Shown here one piece after another: positions 7,573-16,644 of a DNA stretch of 64,000 bases. Source of the stretch: Sporomusaceae bacterium. GTDB lineage: Bacteria; Bacillota; Negativicutes; Sporomusales; UBA7701. Under the pieces are notes generated by a model that was given only the letters and a program-made list of their open reading frames with translations, made no database searches and was not told where the DNA came from. A program made the translations under genes and the position numbers. Position 1 is the first letter of the stretch, and each line of letters begins with the position of its first letter. The stretch spans positions 1-64,000 of the forward strand of contig JAVKTQ010000010.1 in NCBI GenBank assembly GCA_031460455.1, written 5' to 3'.

Positions 7573-7869
7573 TCAGGACGCCGGTACCGGGCGGCTCCAG
7601 TCCACATAAACCCCGGTCTGCTGCCACAGGCTGGTGAGCGAGAGTTTGAGGGCGGCCAGGCTTTCGGTCGGCATGGCGGTTTTTTCCCGGAAGTCGAGCA
7701 AGGTGCGCTGCGCTTCCCTTAGCAGGTGCTCGCTGTGAAGAAAGGCTTCCACCGTTTTGCGGACGACCGCGTCGGCAATAACGACCGTGACTTTCTTGGT
7801 CTCGATGTCGTATTCGATGTACCCGCAATCGTTGTCGTGATGAATGGCTACCCGGTATTTTTCTCCCAT
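7573..7869 (-). CDS. Hypothetical protein, 98 residues
   Basis: A small acidic, soluble protein with no signal peptide or membrane segment. The N-terminal half (KYRVAIHHDNDCGYIEYDIET) looks like beta strands and the C-terminal half is helical (EAFLHSEHLLREAQRTLLDF). The start has GGAAGGATG in front. It is a single gene between the hydrogenase operon terminator and the DnaA-box region. I do not recognise the family. Good codon use and the ribosome-binding site support a real gene. Confidence 0.65.
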   Translation of the reverse strand: MGEKYRVAIHHDNDCGYIEYDIETKKVTVVIADAVVRKTVEAFLHSEHLLREAQRTLLDFREKTAMPTESLAALKLSLTSLWQQTGVYVDWSRPVPAS

Positions 7870-7983
7870 AGTACATCCTTCCCTATCCGTCGCAGTATGG
7901 CAGTATTAATTATACTTCTTGCGCCGGGAAAATCCTGCTCATTTACATATATTTTTTCCGCGAAGACGGCGTTTTAGCAAGGA

Positions 7984-8016
7984 AAACCGGCAGGAAATAA
8001 TCCTGCCGGTTTTTGA
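7984..8016 (-). terminator. Rho-independent terminator of the hydrogenase operon
   Basis: AAACCGGCAGGATTATTTCC / TGCCGG hairpin directly after the large-subunit stop codon, with T-rich flanks on both strands, so it can act in both directions. Confidence 0.88.
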
Positions 8017-8025
8017 AGCGGCGCT

Positions 8026-9426
8026 TTACAGCTTGAATTCGCTGACCGGCTTGCCGGGGGTGATTACGTGGACGGCGCAGGCGAGGCAGGGGTCGAAGGA
8101 GTGGACGGCGCGGACAACGGCCAGGGGGTTGTCGGCATCAGGCACCGGCAGCCCGATGAGGGCCTGTTCGAGGGCGCCAGCCTTGCCGCCGGCGTCGCGG
8201 GGCGAGCAATTCCAGGTTGTGGGTACCACCGCCTGGTAGCGCTCGATACGGTGGTTCCTGATGGTGATCCAGTGGCCCAGGGCGCCCCGCGGGGCTTCGA
8301 CAAGGCCGACGCCGGACGCGGTGTAGGGGATCTCGACGGCCGCTTCGCACGGGGCTCCGGGTTCGAGTTCGTCGAGCCACTTGGCCAGCGCTTTGGTGAT
8401 GAGGGCGGCTTCGAGCGTCCGGGCGACGATGCGGTCCATGGCGGATACCCCGGAGGTGTAGCGGCCGGATATCCACATGCGGGCCAGCGGGCCGACTTCG
8501 CATACTTCGCCGCCGTAGCGCGGCGCTTTGACCCAGCTGTACGCGCCTGCTTTGCCGTACTGGGCGTTGGTGGCCGTCTTGGCGGGCGAGCCGTCGGCGG
8601 TTTTGTCGTACCAGGAGTGGGCGGCATCTTCGGTGATCTTGCCGATGTCGAGGTCGGCCGGCTTGCCGCCGATGTGGACGCCTGCGCCGATGAGCTTGTC
8701 GCGGCCGATGTCGTTGAGCGGGAAGACGCCGTAGGAGAGGAAGTTGGCCGGGCCTTTGCCGACCTGGAAGTAGTCGCTGTAGGCGTTGGCCAGGAGGCGG
8801 GTGTCTTCGGCGTATTCCTTCTCTACGAATTGGGCGATTTCGGCCAGCAGTTTGCGATAGGCGTCGATCTTTTCCTTCTGAGCGGTCATGGAGGTGCCGC
8901 CGGCGATGATGGCGACCTGATGGGGCATTTTGCCGCCGAACAGGGCGACCATTTCGTGGCATTTGCGGCGGATTTCCAGAGCCTTGAAGTAGTTGCCGAC
9001 GAGCCGCTCGTTTGTTTCTTTGTTGAGGCGGTAGTCGCCGGTGTAATGGTGGGTGAAGGGGGCGATCGCCGGGAACTGGGCGTAGTCGGGCAGGGAGAGG
9101 TTGTAGAAGTGGATTATGTGCGACTGGAGGTAGTTGCCGCCCAGGATGAGGTTTCTGATGATGCGGCCGTTGGCCGGCACCTGGACGCCGAAGGCGTCGT
9201 CGAGGGCGAAGGCGGCGGCGGTGGCGTGGCTGACGGGGCAGACGCCGCAGATGCGCTGGGTGATGTAGACGGCGTCGCGCGGGTCGCGGCCGGCGAGGAT
9301 GGTTTCGAAACCGCGGTACATGGTGCCGGCGGCTTCGGCGGCCACGACCTTGCCATTGTCGGCCATAACTTCAACCTTGAGGTGGCCCTCCAGGCGGGTT
9401 ACGGGGTCAATTACGATTTTGCGCAT
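8026..9426 (-). CDS. [NiFe] hydrogenase large subunit
   Basis: A 466-residue catalytic subunit. The two nickel-binding motifs are present: RICGVCPVSH near residue 58 and DPCLACAVH near the C-terminus. Fourteen residues follow the conserved final His; such a tail is normally removed by a hydrogenase maturation protease after Ni-Fe insertion. It has no export signal, as expected for a subunit carried through the Tat pore by its small-subunit partner. Its ATG overlaps the small-subunit stop (TAATG), so the two are coupled. Sequence style is that of group 1-type uptake enzymes, but a subgroup cannot be fixed by eye. No maturation genes (hyp) are in the window. Confidence 0.95.
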   Translation of the reverse strand: MRKIVIDPVTRLEGHLKVEVMADNGKVVAAEAAGTMYRGFETILAGRDPRDAVYITQRICGVCPVSHATAAAFALDDAFGVQVPANGRIIRNLILGGNYLQSHIIHFYNLSLPDYAQFPAIAPFTHHYTGDYRLNKETNERLVGNYFKALEIRRKCHEMVALFGGKMPHQVAIIAGGTSMTAQKEKIDAYRKLLAEIAQFVEKEYAEDTRLLANAYSDYFQVGKGPANFLSYGVFPLNDIGRDKLIGAGVHIGGKPADLDIGKITEDAAHSWYDKTADGSPAKTATNAQYGKAGAYSWVKAPRYGGEVCEVGPLARMWISGRYTSGVSAMDRIVARTLEAALITKALAKWLDELEPGAPCEAAVEIPYTASGVGLVEAPRGALGHWITIRNHRIERYQAVVPTTWNCSPRDAGGKAGALEQALIGLPVPDADNPLAVVRAVHSFDPCLACAVHVITPGKPVSEFKL

Positions 9427-10403
9427 TATTTGTCACCCCCGATGATGTTGCCCTGGCGGGGCTGTGGCGAAGGTGTGCCAGCCGGGCCGTATTCGGGCAT
9501 GCGCTCGAAGAAGGGGCTGGTATGGTCGGGGAAGCCGGGCTCTACGCAGGCGATGCAGGGGGCGTTGGCGGCCACGCACCAGCTGGTGTTGTTGTTGTAT
9601 TGGCGGGTGGGGCAGTCGTTGTAGGCCATCGGGCCCTTGCAGCCGAGCTTGTAGAGGCAGCCGGGCTCGGACAGGCGGGTGGCGAATTTGCCTTCGTCGA
9701 ACATCTGGCGGCGCCCGCAGAGGTCGTGGACGCATTTGCCGAAGAAGACGGTCGGTCGCTTGAGGTGATCGAGCTCGGGTATGCCGTACTTGATGGCGTG
9801 CACCAGCGTGCCCAGCACCCGGTCGGGGTGAATGGGACAGCCGGGGACGTTGATGAGCGGCACGCCGCTGATTACGTCGCTGACCGCCTTACTGCCAGCG
9901 GGGTTGCTGCCGGCGGCGGGGATGCCGCCGAAGGTGGCGCACGTGCCTACGGCTATGACCGCTTTGGCGCCGGCGGCCATCGTTTTGACCCACTCGGCGA
10001 AGGATACGGGCTTGCCGTCACGTTCGCCGAGGGTGGAGTACATGACTTTGTCGCCGGTGGATACCGAGCCTTCGACCACCAGGTAGTACTGGCCGGCATA
10101 CTGTTTTTTGACTGCCGGCAGTATTTCCATGGCCGGTTCGCCGGCGGCGGCCATGAGGGTCTGGTGGAACTGGAGGCTGATGACTTCGGTGAGCACCTTG
10201 CCTATTTCGGGCTGCACGCCGTTCAGCAGAGACACCGAACAGCCGCTGCACGAGCCGCCCTGGAGCCAGACGATCGGCGGCTGGCCGCCGGCGGGGCCGG
10301 CGAAGGCTTCAAGGATTTCCGGCTTTATCGCGTGGGTCAGGCCAAGCGCGGCTCCGGTCGCACCGCACAGGCGCAGGAATTCACGACGGCTTAAATTTCG
10401 CAT
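9426..10403 (-). CDS. [NiFe] hydrogenase small subunit, Tat-exported
   Basis: A 325-residue iron-sulfur subunit. The twin-arginine motif SRREFLRLCG lies at residues 5-14 and is followed by a short hydrophobic region. The proximal-cluster cysteines start at Cys52 and Cys55 (CSGC), with GTCATFGG and PGCPIHP further on. The C-terminal Cys/His set (CVHDLC, CLYKLGCKG, NDCP, CIAC) can bind the medial and distal clusters. It ends in a Pro/Gly-rich tail with no transmembrane helix, unlike the usual membrane-bound group 1 small subunits. It sits between the four-cluster ferredoxin subunit and the large subunit. It should pass electrons from the Ni-Fe site outward. Confidence 0.95.
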   Translation of the reverse strand: MRNLSRREFLRLCGATGAALGLTHAIKPEILEAFAGPAGGQPPIVWLQGGSCSGCSVSLLNGVQPEIGKVLTEVISLQFHQTLMAAAGEPAMEILPAVKKQYAGQYYLVVEGSVSTGDKVMYSTLGERDGKPVSFAEWVKTMAAGAKAVIAVGTCATFGGIPAAGSNPAGSKAVSDVISGVPLINVPGCPIHPDRVLGTLVHAIKYGIPELDHLKRPTVFFGKCVHDLCGRRQMFDEGKFATRLSEPGCLYKLGCKGPMAYNDCPTRQYNNNTSWCVAANAPCIACVEPGFPDHTSPFFERMPEYGPAGTPSPQPRQGNIIGGDK

Positions 10404-10421
10404 CTTTTTCCCTCCTGGCGG

Positions 10422-10955
10422 CTATATGATGTAGAGCAGGGTCGGCTTGGTGCCGAAATCGGGCCTGAGCTGCTTGGCTTTGGCCAACTGCTTGGCGAAT
10501 TCGCCCTGGGGGTTGTCGAGGTCGCCGAAGTAGCGGGCTTTAGTGAGACAGGTAGCCACGCATACCGGCTCCTCGCCCTTGCTGACGAGCGACAGGCACA
10601 TGTTGCAGGCTTGGACGACGCCCTCGTCCTTGAGATAGGTGCGGGCGTTGTAGGGGCAGGCGGGCACGCACCGCCGGCAGCCCATGCACTTGTTTTTGTC
10701 GATCATGGTGAGGCCGTTCTTGTCTTTGTGGGAGGCGGTGGTGGGGCAGACGGGAACGCAGGGGGCGTCCTGGCAGTGCTGACACTGCAGGGGGACCATG
10801 ACGTATTTGGGGTTGGGATATTTGCCCGTTTCCCGGTCCTCGAAACGGATAAAGGCGTTTTCCGGCCCCAGTTCGTTCTGCATCTGGCAGGCGACCTGGC
10901 AGGCGTAGCAGCCGACGCATTTCTTGGCGTCGATGATTATGGCGTAGCGCGGCAT
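10422..10955 (-). CDS. Four-cluster ferredoxin subunit (PsrB/DmsB/HybA type)
   Basis: A 177-residue protein with 16 cysteines in four groups, the first at residues 13, 16, 19 and 23, giving four predicted [4Fe-4S] clusters. It is of the PsrB/DmsB/HybA type that wires a molybdopterin catalytic subunit to another redox module. It has no signal peptide or membrane anchor, so it would be exported together with a Tat-bearing partner. It begins two bases after the molybdopterin gene and lies 18 bases before the hydrogenase small subunit. This position suggests it bridges the two enzymes. Confidence 0.93.
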   Translation of the reverse strand: MPRYAIIIDAKKCVGCYACQVACQMQNELGPENAFIRFEDRETGKYPNPKYVMVPLQCQHCQDAPCVPVCPTTASHKDKNGLTMIDKNKCMGCRRCVPACPYNARTYLKDEGVVQACNMCLSLVSKGEEPVCVATCLTKARYFGDLDNPQGEFAKQLAKAKQLRPDFGTKPTLLYII

Positions 10956-10957
10956 GG

Positions 10958-13135
10958 TTATTCACCCACCTTTCTGATGGTGACGGTGACTTCCATCATC
11001 ATGGCGTGTCCCGAAATGGCCTCCGCCCGGCAGGGAGTAAAGTCGTTGGGGTTGATGCCGTAGCCGACGCCCGTCTTGAGGAAAGGGGCGAAGCGGCCGT
11101 AACCGGCGGGAAGGTAGGCGGCCTCTGGGTGGACGCGTTCGGTGACTTTGACCCGCACCTTCCGAGTGGCCTGCGGCGAGGCGACTTCGACAAGGTCGCC
11201 GTCTTTGATGCCCATCTTTTTGGCCCGGTCGGCGTTGATCCACAGCCTCTCAAGATCGCCCCGCTTGGCGACGGCGAGGAGATAGGGGTCGCTGATGCTG
11301 GTGGTATGAGACAGGAAGCCCTGCTTGCCGTGGATGAGGACGAAGCTGTTCTTGTCGGCCTTGGCGAAGGGCGGCTCCCACTCGGGCACCGGTTTGTGGC
11401 CGTGGTCGGCGAAGGCCTTGCAGTAGAGTTCGACCTTCTTCGATCCGGTGGCAAAACTGAGCGGTTTGGCAGCCGGGGCTTTGACCTTGACGGTGCCTTT
11501 GGCCCTGAGGTCCTCCAGGGTTACGCCGAGTGGCTTGACCATAGCGGCGGCCACTTCTTCGCGGGTGAAGTTGAAGTATTTCTCCAATCCCATGTGGCCG
11601 GCGAGTTCGGTGACGATCTCGGGCAGCGGCTTGGTCTCGGAGTGGACGACATCGATGGCGGCGGTGCGCATGGTGACGGTGGCGCCGACGATGGCCGGCA
11701 GGTCCTCGCGCTCGGCGGCGCTGCACTCCGGCAGTACGTAATGGGCGCACATGGCCGACTCGGACCACTTGATGTCGCAGACGACAAAGAGATCGAGAGC
11801 TTTGTAGCCTTTGGTGAGCAGTTCGGGCTGCGGGGCGTTGCGGGCGACGTTGATGCGGTAGAGGAAGCCGGCCTTGGCTTTGCCTTCGAGCGCGCGCTGG
11901 GGCATCATGTGGACGATGCCCTGGTTGGGCTGGCAGAGGGGGTATTCGCCCTTGATGCCGACGCCGTCGCAGCGGGCGGCCTTGGGTTTGGGCGGGGCCG
12001 GGTATTTCTTGGCGTCGAGCGAGCCCAGTTTGGGCGCGTTGCCGAATTTCATGCCGCCGTCCTGGCCGTAGTTGCCGAGGAGGGCGTTGACGCAGGCGAC
12101 CATGCGGAACATCTGGGTGCCGTTGGCGTAGTTGCAGCCGTTGGGGGCTTTGTAGCCCTGCTCGATGCAACTGGTCGGCCTGTTTTTGCCCAAGCCGCGG
12201 GCGATGGCGTAGATGGTGTCCGCGGGGATATCGGTGACGGCGGACGCCCACTCCGGGGTGTAGTCCTTCATGCCTTTCTTGAACTCGTCGAAGCCGACGC
12301 ACCATTCGTCGACGAACTCTTTGTCGTAAAGGTTCTCGGCGATGAGGACGTTGGCCACGGCCAGCAGAAGGGCGAGGTCGGTGCCGGGCCTGATCGGCAC
12401 CCACTCGGTGGCGAACAGGCAGGCGTTACTGTGGCGGGGATCGACGACGATTATGGTGGTGCCCTTCCCGTGGGCTACAGCCATGCCGGCCGCCGATGAG
12501 GGAGAAAGACCCTCGACGTAGTTGCGGCCGAGGAAGACGATGTACTTGGTTTTGCCGAGGTCGGCGTTCGCCATGCCGCCGGTCGTCCACTTGTAGGCGA
12601 CATCGCGGCCGGTGCTGCACATGGAGTGGTGGGACTGGATGGTGTTCGAGCCGACGGCCGCCATCAGCCGCGGCCAGTAGAACGCGTTGGTCGGCCGGGG
12701 GTTATGGGAGAAAAAGACCTTGTCAGGTCCATGTTCTTTGAGCACCTTCTTGAGCTTGGCGGCAATTTCGCTGTACGCCTGCTCCCAGGTGATCGGCATG
12801 AAGTCGTTCTCACCGACGCGCTTCATGGGGTGGGTGATGCGGTCCTTGTGGTAAGCCTGGGCGATGCCGGCATGGCCGCGGGCGCACAGCTGCCCCTTGC
12901 TCTGGCCATGATCTTTCTGGCCGGTCACCTTCCAGATTCTGCCGTTCTTGACGTGCACCCACATGCCGCACGCCGCGGAACAGGTCTCGCACAGGGACGG
13001 AATCTTGGTAACCGGAGCGGCACTGGCCTGTTTCATCCACTCGCCGAAAGAAAAGACATCCCCCGCCCCCACGGCGGCCGCTGTCGCTGCCGTGGCCTTG
13101 AGGAAGGTCCGTCTGGGGAACTTGTTGGCCCACAT
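10958..13135 (-). CDS. Molybdopterin oxidoreductase catalytic subunit, PsrA/PhsA-like, Tat-exported
   Basis: A 725-residue enzyme of the DMSO reductase family. The Tat signal FPRRTFLKAT lies at residues 6-15. An N-terminal [4Fe-4S] site is formed by Cys49, Cys52, Cys56 and Cys84. The likely Mo/W ligand is Cys173 in HSMCSTGRD, as in polysulfide, thiosulfate and arsenate reductases; the Cys-His pair of formate dehydrogenases is absent. The C-terminal cofactor-binding domain ends in RAEAISGHAMMMEVTV. The substrate is not determined. The start at 13135 follows GGGAGG and gives a compact signal peptide; an in-frame ATG at 13177 is less likely. It is the first gene of the hydrogenase operon, which contains no NrfD- or cytochrome b-type anchor. 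Confidence 0.92.
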   Translation of the reverse strand: MWANKFPRRTFLKATAATAAAVGAGDVFSFGEWMKQASAAPVTKIPSLCETCSAACGMWVHVKNGRIWKVTGQKDHGQSKGQLCARGHAGIAQAYHKDRITHPMKRVGENDFMPITWEQAYSEIAAKLKKVLKEHGPDKVFFSHNPRPTNAFYWPRLMAAVGSNTIQSHHSMCSTGRDVAYKWTTGGMANADLGKTKYIVFLGRNYVEGLSPSSAAGMAVAHGKGTTIIVVDPRHSNACLFATEWVPIRPGTDLALLLAVANVLIAENLYDKEFVDEWCVGFDEFKKGMKDYTPEWASAVTDIPADTIYAIARGLGKNRPTSCIEQGYKAPNGCNYANGTQMFRMVACVNALLGNYGQDGGMKFGNAPKLGSLDAKKYPAPPKPKAARCDGVGIKGEYPLCQPNQGIVHMMPQRALEGKAKAGFLYRINVARNAPQPELLTKGYKALDLFVVCDIKWSESAMCAHYVLPECSAAEREDLPAIVGATVTMRTAAIDVVHSETKPLPEIVTELAGHMGLEKYFNFTREEVAAAMVKPLGVTLEDLRAKGTVKVKAPAAKPLSFATGSKKVELYCKAFADHGHKPVPEWEPPFAKADKNSFVLIHGKQGFLSHTTSISDPYLLAVAKRGDLERLWINADRAKKMGIKDGDLVEVASPQATRKVRVKVTERVHPEAAYLPAGYGRFAPFLKTGVGYGINPNDFTPCRAEAISGHAMMMEVTVTIRKVGE

Positions 13136-13299
13136 ACTTGTTCTTCGCCTCCCGTTCCAGTTTGTGAAACAATTCACTGAACTTCCTAGATAATATTACT
13201 GAAAATACTGTTTAAACTTTTTTTGCTTATTCCCCTCCCAAAATGCGTTTATATCTGCATCAAAATCCATTATGGGTACATAAGCATCCTCTATGCAAG

Positions 13300-13329
13300 A
13301 AATAAAGGAGGGCTCGTCGGCCCCCCTCA
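13300..13329 (-). terminator. Rho-independent terminator of the larA-paaK-ACT operon
   Basis: On the minus strand GAGGGGGGCC-GACGA-GCCCTCC is followed by TTTATTTCTT. It separates this operon from the hydrogenase operon. Confidence 0.8.
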
Positions 13330-13370
13330 GCTGTATTAAATATGGTTGTCGCGGCTCGCGGCAATGCCTC

Positions 13371-13802
13371 TCACCAGTAGAAGTTCGGCCCCTCGCCGCC
13401 TTCGGCGGCCTTGTCGCCTTTTAGGACCTTCTCGGCCTTGGCGAGATCGTCGACCTTCAGTACGACCCGCGCCTCCTCGGCGGCCGGGGCGGCAAAAGCA
13501 TAGACATACTCGATGTTGATGCCGGCGGTGGTCAGTTTTTTCACTTCGGCGAGCAGCCCGCCCGGCTTGTCGGAAACCTTCATGGCCAGCACCGGCGTCG
13601 TCTTGACGGCAAGGCTTGCACCCTTGAGGGCCTGTTCGACTTTGTCGGGTTCGTTGACCACCAGCCTGAGGATGCCAAAGTCGGCGGTGTCGGCCACCGA
13701 CATGGCCCGGAGATTGATGTTGTGGCGGTCCAGCACGGACAGCACCTCTGCCAGTGTCCCCGGCTTGTTCTCGAGGAAAACCGAGATTTGCTTGATGATC
13801 AT
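13371..13802 (-). CDS. Tandem ACT-domain protein
   Basis: A 143-residue protein with two ACT domains. The first is residues 1-70, starting IIKQISVFLENKPGTLAEV, and the second begins near residue 72 (LAMKVSDKPGGLLAEV). The repeated KPGxLAEV loops are typical amino-acid-binding sites. It carries no enzyme domain, so it is a stand-alone sensor or regulator. Such proteins are often found beside phenylacetate-CoA ligases. It is the last gene of the operon, 16 bases after paaK. The ligand is unknown; an aromatic or branched-chain amino acid would fit. Confidence 0.9.
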   Translation of the reverse strand: MIIKQISVFLENKPGTLAEVLSVLDRHNINLRAMSVADTADFGILRLVVNEPDKVEQALKGASLAVKTTPVLAMKVSDKPGGLLAEVKKLTTAGINIEYVYAFAAPAAEEARVVLKVDDLAKAEKVLKGDKAAEGGEGPNFYW

Positions 13803-13818
13803 GCTTGTCGCTCCCCCT

Positions 13819-15117
13819 TTACAGTTTGCGGTTGTCGATTACGCGTTTGGCTTTGCCTTCGCTGCGCTCGATGCTCTTGGGTCCCACCAGCCGGACCTGG
13901 GCGGTCACGCCGAGCACGCTGCCCAGGGCGGCTTCGATTTTGTGCTCGAGCGTTTCCAGCCTGCGGACCTCGTCGGAGAACATCGACTCGGTGACCTCGA
14001 CGAGGACGGTGAGTTTGTCGAGATTGTCTTCGCGGTCGACGATGAGCTGGTAGTAGGGCGAGGTCTCGCCAAGGCCGAGGAGCACCGTTTCCACCTGGGA
14101 GGGAAAGACGTTGACGCCGCGGATGATGAGCATGTCGTCGCTGCGGCCCAGCACCTTGCCCATGCGGACGAGCGTGCGGCCGCAGGCGCACGGCTTGTGG
14201 GTCAGCACGGTCAGGTCGCGGGTGCGGTAGCGGATCATGGGCATGCCTTCTTTGGTGATGGTGGTCAGCACCAGTTCGCCCTTTTCCCCGTCCGGCAGCG
14301 TCTCGCCGGTCTGGGGGTTGATGATTTCGGGGTAGAAGTGGTCTTCGTTGATGTGGAGGCCGTCCTGGCACTCGCACTCGCTGGCGACGCCCGGCCCGAT
14401 GATCTCGCTGAGGCCGTAGATGTCGATGGCCTTGATGGCCAGCCGCTCTTCGATTTCTTTGCGCATCCGCTCCGACCACGGCTCGGCTCCGAAGACGCCG
14501 GCGCGGAGGGAGAGATCTTTGGGTTCGAGGCCCATCTCGCCGAGGGTCTCGGCGATGTACAGGGCGTAGGAGGGAGTGCAGGCCAGCAGGGTGGTGCCGA
14601 AGTCCTTCATGAGCATTATCTGGCGGGCGGTGTTGCCACTGGAAACGGGGATGACCGATGCGCCGACGAGCTCGGCGCCGTAGTGGACGCCCAGGCCGCC
14701 GGTGAAGAGGCCGTAGCCGTAGGCTACCTGGATGAAGGACTGGCGGTTGGCGCCGGCCGCGGTCAGCGTGCGGGCCATGACTTCCGACCAGATGCCGATG
14801 TCGCGCTTGGTGTAGCCGACGACAGTCGGTTTGCCGGTGGTGCCGCTGGAGGCGTGGATGCGGACGATTTCGGCGAGCGGCACGGCGAACAGGCCGTACG
14901 GGTAGTTGTCGCGCATGTCCTGCTTGGTGGTAAACGGCAGCCGCGCAAGGTCTTCGAGGCTGGCGATGTCTTCGGGCAACAGACCGGCCGCCTGCATGCG
15001 GCTGCGGAAGAATGGCACCTGGCGGTAGACTCTGTCGATGGTGTCGCGCAGTCTGGTCGTCTGCACGGCGGCGAGCTCAGGGCGATTCATGGTTTCTATC
15101 GGTTTATTCCAGAACAA
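13819..15117 (-). CDS. paaK: Phenylacetate-CoA ligase (AMP-forming)
   Basis: A 432-residue adenylate-forming enzyme of normal PaaK length. Motifs are [14 protein letters not shown] (P-loop-like ATP site), [17 protein letters not shown] and the C-terminal [11 protein letters not shown]. It makes aryl-CoA from arylacetates such as phenylacetate or indoleacetate. The start is the TTG at 15117, because GGAGGG lies eight bases upstream and [14 protein letters not shown] matches the family N-terminus; the downstream ATG would lose conserved residues. It lies 32 bases after the LarA-family gene, under the ykkC-family riboswitch. Confidence 0.93.
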   Translation of the reverse strand: MFWNKPIETMNRPELAAVQTTRLRDTIDRVYRQVPFFRSRMQAAGLLPEDIASLEDLARLPFTTKQDMRDNYPYGLFAVPLAEIVRIHASSGTTGKPTVVGYTKRDIGIWSEVMARTLTAAGANRQSFIQVAYGYGLFTGGLGVHYGAELVGASVIPVSSGNTARQIMLMKDFGTTLLACTPSYALYIAETLGEMGLEPKDLSLRAGVFGAEPWSERMRKEIEERLAIKAIDIYGLSEIIGPGVASECECQDGLHINEDHFYPEIINPQTGETLPDGEKGELVLTTITKEGMPMIRYRTRDLTVLTHKPCACGRTLVRMGKVLGRSDDMLIIRGVNVFPSQVETVLLGLGETSPYYQLIVDREDNLDKLTVLVEVTESMFSDEVRRLETLEHKIEAALGSVLGVTAQVRLVGPKSIERSEGKAKRVIDNRKL

Positions 15118-15149
15118 TTCAATCCCTCCTGCTTTTTCGGTCGCACGGG

Positions 15150-16442
15150 TCACCCGGCCGGCAGCGGCAGGGTGTCGGCGGCGTGGGGCATGACGGTGGC
15201 GGTGTAGCCGTCGCGCCCGATGCGGGCTTCGGCGAGCGCCAGGGCGGCGGCGAAGTCGGCCGCCGGCGTCATGCCCGCTTTTTCGATAAAAGCCCGGTTT
15301 TCGGGCCGGGTAACGATTATATGTTGGATACGCCGGGCGTCGAAGCCGGTTTTCAAGGCCACGTAGCCCGGCACGGTAAATCGTTCCCTCAGCGCCCGTT
15401 CCCGGTCGAAGAGCGAGGATATGTCGAACCAGCCGCTGAAGTCGGGCGGTTCGGCGATATTGCGGCATTCCATGAAGGCGATGACGACGCCGTCCTCTTT
15501 GCAGGCCGCGAGCGCGTTCTCGGTGGCTTTGGTGGCCTGATAGAAGTTGATGTCCTTGGGATAGCCGCCGGCCGAGGCAACGACAAGGTCGGTCCGCGCG
15601 CGGACAGGCACGCCGTAAATGGCGGCCACCTGCCGGCAGCCCTCTTCCCACGCGGCGCGCCAGTGGCCGGCCACGAAGCCGGCGTGGCCGCCGCCGGGCG
15701 CGGGGATGACGTTGAGCAGGAAGGCGGGCGCAAGCAGGGCGGCTATTTCCATCTGGTCTTCGTGCAGTGGGTTGCCGGCCAGCAGACCGCTGCCGCACAG
15801 GGGGTTGACGCCGCCGCCGGCCGTGTCGTTCAGGCAGAAGCGATGATTGGCTTGGATGGTGCCGTAGCTCGCCACCCCCGGCACGACGCTTTTCCGGCCG
15901 CCCGCGAAGCCCGCCATGGGATGGTAGGCGATGCCGCCGGTGAGGATGACTTTGTCGGCGGCGGCGACGTGGCGGCTGATTCTGGCCGTGACCCCGCGGG
16001 AGGTGGCGCCGATGCGGACGAATTCGGCCTCGTCCTGGGCGAAACTTTGCTCGATATGGACGCGGCCGACCGTTTCCCGGCCGTAGGTGGCGACGTTTTC
16101 CTCATGAGTATGGCGACGGTGGGCCCCCAGGGCGACGACGAGCGTGATGTCGTTGTCGGGGACGCCGGCGGTGTTGAGTTCGTCGAGCAGCACAGGCAGG
16201 AACAGGTCATGCCGCAGGCTGCCGCGGGTCAGGTCGCTGGCTACGACGGCCACCCGTTCGCCGGCCGCCACCAATTCGCCGAGAGGCGGCGCGCCGATAG
16301 GACGGGCGAGCGCCTGACGCACGGCGGCGGCCACGTCGGCCACTGCCGGCGCCGGTTTGCCGTCCACCACCTGGATTTGCCGCGCGGCCGGCAGTGAGAT
16401 CGCCACCGTACCGTCGCCGAAGGGGAGAGAGAATTGAGCCAT
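15150..16442 (-). CDS. LarA-family nickel-pincer racemase/epimerase (DUF2088)
   Basis: A 430-residue protein of the lactate racemase family. The residues that act in Lactobacillus LarA are present at the same positions: His108 (GAHRRHT), His174 and Lys184 ([17 protein letters not shown]), the lysine that anchors the pyridinium-thioamide nickel-pincer cofactor. DLTRG near residue 70 is also typical. LarB, LarC and LarE cofactor genes are not in this window. The family acts on many 2-hydroxy acids, so lactate is only one option. Co-transcription with PaaK and an ACT protein suggests a hydroxy acid from amino-acid breakdown. The ATG has AGGAG upstream and follows a long riboswitch leader. Confidence 0.9.
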   Translation of the reverse strand: MAQFSLPFGDGTVAISLPAARQIQVVDGKPAPAVADVAAAVRQALARPIGAPPLGELVAAGERVAVVASDLTRGSLRHDLFLPVLLDELNTAGVPDNDITLVVALGAHRRHTHEENVATYGRETVGRVHIEQSFAQDEAEFVRIGATSRGVTARISRHVAAADKVILTGGIAYHPMAGFAGGRKSVVPGVASYGTIQANHRFCLNDTAGGGVNPLCGSGLLAGNPLHEDQMEIAALLAPAFLLNVIPAPGGGHAGFVAGHWRAAWEEGCRQVAAIYGVPVRARTDLVVASAGGYPKDINFYQATKATENALAACKEDGVVIAFMECRNIAEPPDFSGWFDISSLFDRERALRERFTVPGYVALKTGFDARRIQHIIVTRPENRAFIEKAGMTPAADFAAALALAEARIGRDGYTATVMPHAADTLPLPAG

Positions 16443-16470
16443 GCCCGCTACACTCCTGTGTTCCGAAAAT

Positions 16471-16606
16471 AGTAAAACCCCAGCGAAAATTCCCTGTGGA
16501 ACTTTCCGCTGGGGTATTTTATACCCACGGTGTCGACCCTGTCGCAGGGTCTTGCGCCGCTTGGACCTGACGCCGCCGGAGCGGCCGGAACCCTAGGCGC
16601 ACTTCC
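16471..16606 (-). promoter_or_regulatory. ykkC-family riboswitch (subclass 2, ppGpp or PRPP type) with terminator
   Basis: The minus-strand leader of the LarA-family gene has the ykkC core: CCTAGGGTTCCG (ends at 16591), GGTCCAAGCGGCGCA, then ACACCGTGGG and a short hairpin GGGTATAAAATACCC. TGCGCC pairs with GGCGCA, and GACCCTG with CAGGGTC. The GGTCCAAG and ACACCG variants resemble the ppGpp/PRPP subclass rather than guanidine-I (GGTCCGAG, ACACGG). The last ACCC is also the left arm of a terminator, ACCCCAGCGGAAAGTTCC (16498-16515), that pairs with 16477-16493 before a T-run. Ligand binding would therefore block termination (ON switch). Ligand choice is inference. Confidence 0.85.
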
Positions 16607-16644
16607 ATCAAACCATTGTATACATTATACATATGTTACAATAT

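Noticed and set aside
8068-9624. Long plus-strand frame opposite the hydrogenase genes
   Set aside because: A shadow of the high-GC coding strand: Gly/Asp/Val-rich product, no motif, no start site, while the minus strand encodes a clear hydrogenase.
10958-13135. Formate dehydrogenase catalytic subunit
   Set aside because: The Mo-ligand region reads HSMCSTGRD; the Cys/Sec-His pair of formate dehydrogenases is missing. The sulfur/arsenic oxyanion reductase group fits better.
16471-16606. Guanidine-I riboswitch
   Set aside because: The ykkC core is present, but GGTCCAAG and ACACCG replace the guanidine-type GGTCCGAG and ACACGG, and no guanidine exporter or carboxylase follows. Kept as ppGpp/PRPP-type, with the ligand open.
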